Shown piece after piece: positions 21,760-27,412 of a stretch of 27,412 nucleotides of DNA. Position 1 is the stretch's first letter; every line of letters begins with the position of its first letter. A program made the translations under genes and the position numbers. Below the pieces are notes generated by a model that saw only the letters and a list, made by a program, of their open reading frames with translations, did not search any database and was not told where the DNA came from. The stretch is from Setaria digitata (taxonomy: Eukaryota > Nematoda > Chromadorea > Rhabditida > Setariidae). The stretch covers positions 1 to 27,412 of the forward strand of contig RCAB01000675.1 in the NCBI GenBank assembly GCA_003640385.1. The letters are read 5' to 3'.

Positions 21760-21969
21760 TCACTCGCTTATTGCTGAGAACCTATTTGAAAAGGATTTTT
21801 TTTTATATCAATCGTAAATTACACCTTATAACAAGCAGAAGCAGATTATTGCAATTTTGGTAATGTTAAATTACACACGAACTTTAATCCTTCTTTATAT
21901 TATTATGAGAAGAGCAGCGTATTCATAGATATCATATGAAAAAATCACTCCCTTATTGCTGAGAACCTA
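21760..21969. repeat. 25-bp direct repeat, two copies 185 bp apart
   Basis: tcactcg followed by cttattgctgagaaccta at 21760-21784 recurs at 21945-21969 with a single difference (c for g). No N lies between them, so this is not obviously an assembly artefact. Confidence 0.7.
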
Positions 21970-23792
21970 AATCGATCAATAGCTTATGAATCAACTGGAA
22001 TCAATAATTGATTAAACTAATTAAACAATGAAAAGAAAAATTCTGAATAACCTAAACTATCTAAGAGTAAACTAAATTCATTTCAATATTTTAATTGTTT
22101 TTTTCCCCCCTTTGTTTCCAAAATATGGAAAAGAAAATAAATTTTACTTTTTCATGAATACTTCAAAAACATTGGCAATATTGCAATAACACATTGATAA
22201 TTTTAGAAATTTTTTTTTTTTCGATTTTCATAAAGAAAATGACAGCAAACAATTACCATTTATTGCATTATTTTCTCAAACATTTGCAATAAAATTTCTG
22301 TGATTAATTATTTAATTTCTCGTTTATTCTTCAATCATTATTGCCTATTACTTATGAAAGATCATAACGTTGATTGACCCAAATATATTTCTTAATGCTT
22401 TTTTCTTGAACTAAAAGAAATAGAAAAGAACCATTGAATGTACTTATTTTCTATTCTTTCATTTCATAATTCATTACTGTTTAGGGTGAGTTTAGAATGA
22501 TTCGATTATAACTAGTTAAACTCATTTATTCTAATTATTTTTCTCCCTACCCAAAATAAAGAACAATTGTGGAAAAAAAGAAATAACCAGGGAAATTTCT
22601 TTGGTTTTTGCCTTAAACTGATAACTATCACTCTTAAGTCTTCTGAACACTATTATTATCAATACCATTATTAGTTTACTTCAAAATCATAGTAAATTAT
22701 GAGATTCATTTCGTTTTTCTTTCTTTTCCTTACACTGACAATTATCAGTTTTAAATTTCAAAAAAAAAAAAAAAAAAAACAGTTTCTTTATGCCTTAATT
22801 TCAGTGCTATCACATTGTCGGAATCATTTCAAAGCTATCACTTTAAGCTTATTCAGAACTTCTTGTTACATTCACAAACGTATTGAAATTAAATGATTGA
22901 AAAGAAAATGGAATTTAATTTTTTGAAACTTCTTTATTTTTGATTTCATAAGAAGCGAATTTTTCAAAATTAGGAGAATAATTTTATTTCTTAGCTGAAA
23001 GTAAAACATTTAATCAACATTTTTGAGCAAATTAATTCTTTCTTTTCATTTATTTTGCTTTATTTCTGTCAAATGCAAATTAGACTATTTATAATATTAA
23101 ATATTTTTAATATGATAAATGCTATTGTTATGATAACTGATACGTAATCATTTCCATCTTCTAAGGTCTAATTCCAAGGGAGACTGTTAATGACCGATAC
23201 CTAAATATTAACTTCATTTACTAATTAAGATTTAGTCCAAGACTTTGCGACAGCTCACTCTTTTTTTTGAGTTATATTTTCAGAGATGGTATTATTAATG
23301 AGACGTTTGACATAAAATTTAATCTATGTTATTAGAGTGAGTGAAATTCTTGTCCCAAAATTCAATGCAGTAAAAGAATTGGAGAAAATTTTGAAACATT
23401 CTTTTATAACTAACTAGATGCTTTCTTTATACTTTATTTTTGATGAATTTAATTTTGTTTTGAAAATGTTCAAATTTAGTGTTCTATAAAATTATGCAAG
23501 TGGATTATGCAACAAAATAAGAAATATTTTAAAACGAACTAAAAAAAGATGCAGTCATATGTACGTTAGTTAGATATCAGCCCCAAAATCTGGCCTAAAA
23601 ATTGTTTCATGCTTTTGTGGCACCTCAGTACTTTCTTTAGATTACTTGGACAAATGTTCTGATAAGTTTCCAATTTACCGATTTTAACTACGTAGACTGC
23701 AAAAAATCGATCTTTTCCAAAATTTCAAGAATCTTCAAAACGTGTTGTCAACTCTTTCAAAGTTGAAATTATTTTACTTATTTTTCGTTCGT

Positions 23793-23845
23793 GAAAAAAT
23801 ACTATGATCATACCGCCAAAAAAATACTACAGTCATATCTTCGGC
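23793..23845. repeat. Short degenerate two-copy tandem repeat
   Basis: gaaaaaatactatgatcat is followed directly by aaaaaaatactacagtcat, giving two diverged copies of about 25 bp. Confidence 0.5.
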
Positions 23846-24472
23846 AATGATTAAAACAAAAATTTGGAAAATTTTCTGCATTAAAAATGCAAACTTATTA
23901 CAAGCATGATTAATCGTTTCATAAGACGTTATAATTCCATAACTTTTACTACGGTAAATTAAAATTTAAACACTAAACTAATGAATAGCTGCAAAATCTA
24001 GGTGACAATGTAAATAAGAAAAATATCAAACGAATGGATAAAAGGTGCTTTAAGGTAATTGAATGAGCACAACAGGTAATTAGTTGAAGAGACAAAACAA
24101 GAGACAAAAGACAAACAAAGGTCTTAAAAATGACTAAATAAATAAACGCATAGTAAAATGTAATTAAGATTTAATTCTTAATAAATGTCTATTCATAGGG
24201 ATTTTCGATAGTTGAGATATCAAAAAACGCCAGCACCAAAATGGCTTACTTTCGATTCAAATATTATTTTTTAACCAATCTTTTCTTTTGTGGAAAACAA
24301 AAAAAAGATATTGTATCTTTTAAAGCAAATTTTTGAATTTGACCATTGGATTCGATGAAAACAGAAAACAGTAATGAACACAAGAAATTTTCATTTGTAA
24401 TGCTTTGAGATGAAACCCTTCGTCTGATAACAGATAATATGATGATAATAGTTTGATACGATAATAATCGCT

Positions 24473-24778
24473 TCACTCATTTGACGTAAAATGCATCGCC
24501 AACAACCTGCAACCTCACTCATTTGACGTAAAATAAATCGTGAACATTCGATAGCTTCATTCATTCAACACAGAGTGCATCGTCAACATCCTGCAACCTC
24601 ATTCGTTTGACGTAAAATGAATCGCCATCATTCGATAGCTTCATTCATTCAGCACAAAATCATCGTCAACATCCTGCAACCTCATACATTTGACATAAAT
24701 CGTGAATATTCGATAGCTTCATTCTTTTGATGTAAAATGCATAGTCGACATTCTCTAGCTTCCTCCTTTTGATTTCAG
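24473..24778. repeat. 42-bp minisatellite, about 7.4 copies, two alternating subtypes
   Basis: Units at 24473-24514, 24515-24556, 24557-24598, 24599-24640 (all 42 bp), 24641-24681 (41), 24682-24718 (37), 24719-24760 (42) and a partial copy to 24778. Each starts tca.tc. Units 1, 3 and 5 end in cctgcaacc, whereas 2, 4 and 6 end in ttcgatagct, giving an 84-bp higher-order period. TTTGACGTAAAAT is intact in units 1, 2 and 4 and degenerate elsewhere. The unit is 14 codons long, but stops appear in all frames, so it is not coding. Confidence 0.92.
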
Positions 24779-25032
24779 TTTTATTTCAGTACTCATATCT
24801 TTCTTATTATTTCGTGTTTTATCAATAATTTATACCGCATTTTTTTTTTTTTTTTTTTAAGAGAGAATATTTAAGGAAAGGGGAATAAATAAAAGGGAAA
24901 ATTCAACAGTTTCCCGCAGGATTGCTGGTGATGTGTTGTACTGACCAATTATTAAAAGTTAATTGCAGTCTATCATTCGAAGCAGCTGTAGAAAATTCGA
25001 AATTTTCGAAAAAAAAAAAATTCGAACCGATC

Positions 25033-25153
25033 GATTTATGGAATTACAAGAAACTATTTTTTGAGCGGAACAATAAGTATATTAAAGCTGATAGGATGAA
25101 AAATATCCGCACAAAATAGTATTGGTGAAGAATTTCTTGTAGTTCCATAAATC
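25033..25153. other. Imperfect long hairpin
   Basis: 25033-25053 is the reverse complement of 25133-25153 at 20 of 21 positions. Pairing resumes inside: 25053-25068 (actatttt...gcgg) against 25107-25120 (ccgc...aaaatagt), leaving a 38-nt loop and a 12-nt one-sided bulge. It may be a small-RNA precursor or a fold-back repeat; nothing in the sequence decides between these. Confidence 0.55.
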
Positions 25154-25926
25154 TTTCTTATTATTTCTTCTATAAAATTAAAATCTTTACTTTATCACCC
25201 ATGTTATGTTATGTATATTTTTTGTACTCTTTTTAATAGAGGAAATGATAGAAGAACATGAGTCTTGCAATTCAGTTCCTCGTTGTTTTTACTATATTTA
25301 TGATAAGGCAGGTGGAAAAAAAAGTAGTGTATTAGAAGGTTAATGCATGAAAAAAAACTGGTATAAAAGGAATTGGAGTATTTGAAATGTGGGAAGGGAG
25401 AGTTTGAACTGACAAATTGTATTTTGTAAAGTTAAGTTTGAAAAACTGAAAAAAACTGGAAAGTAACTGTAGCAAGAAATATCATATTGGATATCTCTCA
25501 AAACCTTATGTGAATGGTATTATCTTATCTACTAAATGTTGTGAAGGAAAGAGATGCATCGATATGACTGGTGAAAACAAATTTTCTTTTAGTAAATTAT
25601 GACTAATTCCATAAAGAAGGTAAATTGCGCTTAACTGAATGATGAATTTAAATTAAAGATTGTAGGCTTTGCAGTTCAGATTATATTTACTTTCTGGCAT
25701 TCGGGTAAGATTTTTCGACAGATACTGTAGCATTTTTTCCTTCCAACATTTCTTTCTAAATTTTAGATGTGCAAAGAAAGAGAAGCAAATGTACCTTCAG
25801 ATCGGTTATTTTAGCATTACTGAAAAAAAATAGTTTTCAACCACAGGGGACTTCAGAAGTTGCAATGACTAGGTACATAGTTTGAAAGATGCTGGAATAA
25901 ATTAAAATTAGTTCTTATTCTTGTAG

Positions 25927-26058
25927 AAAGACTATTCATATCCCTGTCCTTATCAGAATCAAATGGACGACAATTATGGACGCGAAACTGTGGATAATAA
26001 CTGCTCTTCACAATGCCTTACAATTAAAGGAATGATTATCGATGACAATAACATTTGA
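25927..26058 (+). pseudogene. Cysteine-rich exon-like segment, possible orphan exon or decayed gene
   Basis: A TTGTAG acceptor-like site is followed by a 43-codon open frame ending in TGA. The translation contains Y-P-C-P-Y, then N-C-S-S-Q-C-L-T-I-K-G, and has balanced composition unlike random AT-rich translation. The spacing C-x(n)-C-x3-C faintly recalls Ly6/three-finger or similar small nematode secreted domains. The same frame continues downstream with only two stops up to 26301. No upstream exon with a signal peptide could be connected with confidence, and no donor precedes the TGA, so it would have to be a last exon or a relic. Confidence 0.3.
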
Positions 26059-27000
26059 CCTCTGTCAAACGTAAATCGCTCTAAACTTCCAAATTCCGTT
26101 AAACTCCTCCACCAAAGGAAATAGCAAAGGAAGGTTCACTGTAATAATGACAGTGCGAGGGAGATAAAACTGGGAAAGAGGCGGTGCTCTGCAATGACCA
26201 ACAGTAAGAGCAACAAGTACCGCCTACATATGACATTTCTATTGGTTAATGCAGTATATCTACAAGAGGAAATTAATGGGACATACATGGTATCAGTTTA
26301 ACGAAGAAACATCATCGAAAAGTGTGGTCAATCAGATGGAATTAAAGTAATTAAATGACAAAAATTAGTGTTAGTTTAGTTGAAATAAAACATAATGGTC
26401 GGAAGAAGTATTAGAAAAGGAAACTCTCATTTTTATTTGTCAATCAGATAAGGTATAAATAATCAATTGTAATCTAAAATATCATATATTTTTACTGTGC
26501 ACTTTCATTTGTGTATTGATAAAAAATATTACTCGATGATTTCATGTTTATCGTCAATGAAAAGGCTAAACTAATATTCGACTATTAAGAACAAAACTAT
26601 GTGGTATTTTGTGTTTCCTCGCTAAACAGTTAGCTCATCTTCATTAGGAAACCTGATTCTCCTCCTTGTTGTCCTTTAAATATATCATTTTACTGAAATG
26701 TATTTTTGAAGTCAACAAAATTCATTTTCAATAGAGTTCCAATGTTTTACTCGGAAACAAAATATCGAGCTAAGGTTGAAAGTTAAGGAAATGAAATATA
26801 CAAATATAGAGTAATACTATTGCATATCCATTTATACACACCATTTTTTATAGTATTATTTTACATTTTCCTTTCAATTTGTCAGGGTTCTCTGTGTATT
26901 TTAAAGGAATCCAACATGGGTATTTTTTTACAGAGAACTGCGGCAATTTTTGTGAAAAATGATAGCAGAAAAAGTAAATAAATAAATAAAACAATATTTA

Positions 27001-27412
27001 TCACCGTTTTTCCAGGCGAACCGGAAAACCCTTGCTAGGTTTTAATGAAAACTCCGGTATCGGTCTATTCTCCTCTTCTGGTAACATCGAAATGACTCGA
27101 TAACGTCTCAAAATATAAGCCAGAGTAACTACCAATTCCATGTTTGCGAATCTACTGCCTGTATTGAAAAAGTTTTGTGGCTTGCCAGTGGAAAGTTCTC
27201 AAACCAAATCGCTTTTCTAATTTTTTAAAACCTGATCTGTCGAAAGTATTAGTAAGAAGGCATCATGTGCGACAAGAATTTCTGGTTGGAAAGTCCAAAA
27301 CTGATTAAATAGATCTTACCCACTGCATAAATATTCTAGTAACTTATGATATTCTATTGAATCTGTTAATTTCGCTTACCTATACAGTTTCGAATTCCAG
27401 CAGAGAATGGAA
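27001..27412 (-). CDS. Cytochrome P450, C-terminal two exons (5' part outside window)
   Basis: Minus-strand exons 27412-27380 (continuing beyond the window) and 27158-27001, separated by a 221-nt intron with gtaagc donor and caatacag acceptor in phase 1. The first reads P-F-S-A-G-I-R-N-C-I-G, the P450 haem-thiolate loop F-x-x-G-x-R-x-C-x-G, with the haem-ligating Cys encoded at 27384-27386. It splices to G-S-R-F-A-N-M-E, the start of the L helix, and runs through the usual hydrophobic helix and a Pro-rich turn to a basic tail ending L-E-K-R-stop. P450s are ER-anchored monooxygenases acting on steroids, fatty acids or xenobiotics. The fragment is too short to assign a subfamily. No convincing AATAAA lies close to the stop on this strand. 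Confidence 0.93.

Larger units (their letters stand above)
20176..27000. other. 6.8 kb mainly non-coding region before the P450 gene
   Basis: Holds the 3' UTR of the secreted-protein gene, a 25-bp dispersed direct repeat, a 42-bp minisatellite, an imperfect hairpin and one cysteine-rich exon-like segment at 25927-26058. The rest shows frequent stops in all frames and no recognisable gene. Confidence 0.5.

Noticed and set aside
24473..24778. CRISPR array
   Set aside because: Units are contiguous with no unique spacers, and the genome is eukaryotic.
24922..25119. Open frame containing C-C-T-D and a later Lys-rich tail
   Set aside because: It runs into the hairpin and an A tract, and the cysteine pair alone is not evidence of a domain.
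25237..25312. Possible small exon encoding E-S-C-N-S-V-P-R-C between ttttaatag and gcag/gtgg
   Set aside because: Splice sites are weak and it could not be joined in phase to the exon-like segment at 25927.
1..27412. tRNA, rRNA, spliced-leader RNA genes or bacterial endosymbiont insertions
   Set aside because: No B-box/T-loop pattern, no rRNA-like block, no spliced-leader sequence and no bacterial-style coding DNA was found on reading through the window.

Overview
The window looks like nuclear DNA of a parasitic nematode, most likely a filarial (spirurid) worm. The DNA is visibly very AT-rich. It carries long homopolymer T and A tracts, a metazoan syndecan, a worm-type UNC-45 split into 18 exons by canonical GT-AG introns with T-rich TTTTCAG/TTTTAG acceptors, and a small secreted protein whose start lies just behind a spliced-leader-like acceptor. 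No prokaryotic, plasmid, CRISPR, tRNA or rRNA feature was found. Several isolated N characters sit between near-identical flanks, so this is a draft scaffold with contig joins.

Layout, left to right. At 16-4548 (+) are the last two exons of a syndecan gene (sdn-1 type): a Ser/Thr-rich juxtamembrane ectodomain exon, a 4.1 kb intron, then the exon with the transmembrane helix and a cytoplasmic tail ending in EFYA. 4549-9308 is non-coding and holds simple repeats, a T28/A28 fold-back and, just before the next gene, a cluster of regulatory-looking words. At 9309-16239 (+) is a complete unc-45 gene encoding a 946-residue myosin co-chaperone with TPR, central and UCS domains. 16240-19009 is non-coding and carries most of the N-joined duplications. 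At 19010-20175 (+) is a two-exon gene for a 155-residue secreted four-cysteine protein of unknown function. 20176-27000 is largely non-coding and contains a 42-bp minisatellite, a long imperfect hairpin and a cysteine-rich exon-like segment. At 27001-27412 (-) are the last two exons of a cytochrome P450, with its haem-cysteine loop; its upstream exons lie beyond the right edge.

The genes do not form an operon. The same-strand genes are 2.8-4.8 kb apart, far more than usual nematode operon spacing, and their products act in unrelated places: cell surface/matrix, muscle myosin folding, secretion and ER monooxygenation. The unc-45 upstream region has three TTCnnGAA pairs, which fits heat-shock control of an HSP90 co-chaperone, but this is inference. 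No clearly new biological system is visible. The parts that most merit follow-up are the unidentified secreted protein, the alternating minisatellite and the hairpin next to it, and the possible decayed or unannotated exon at 25927.
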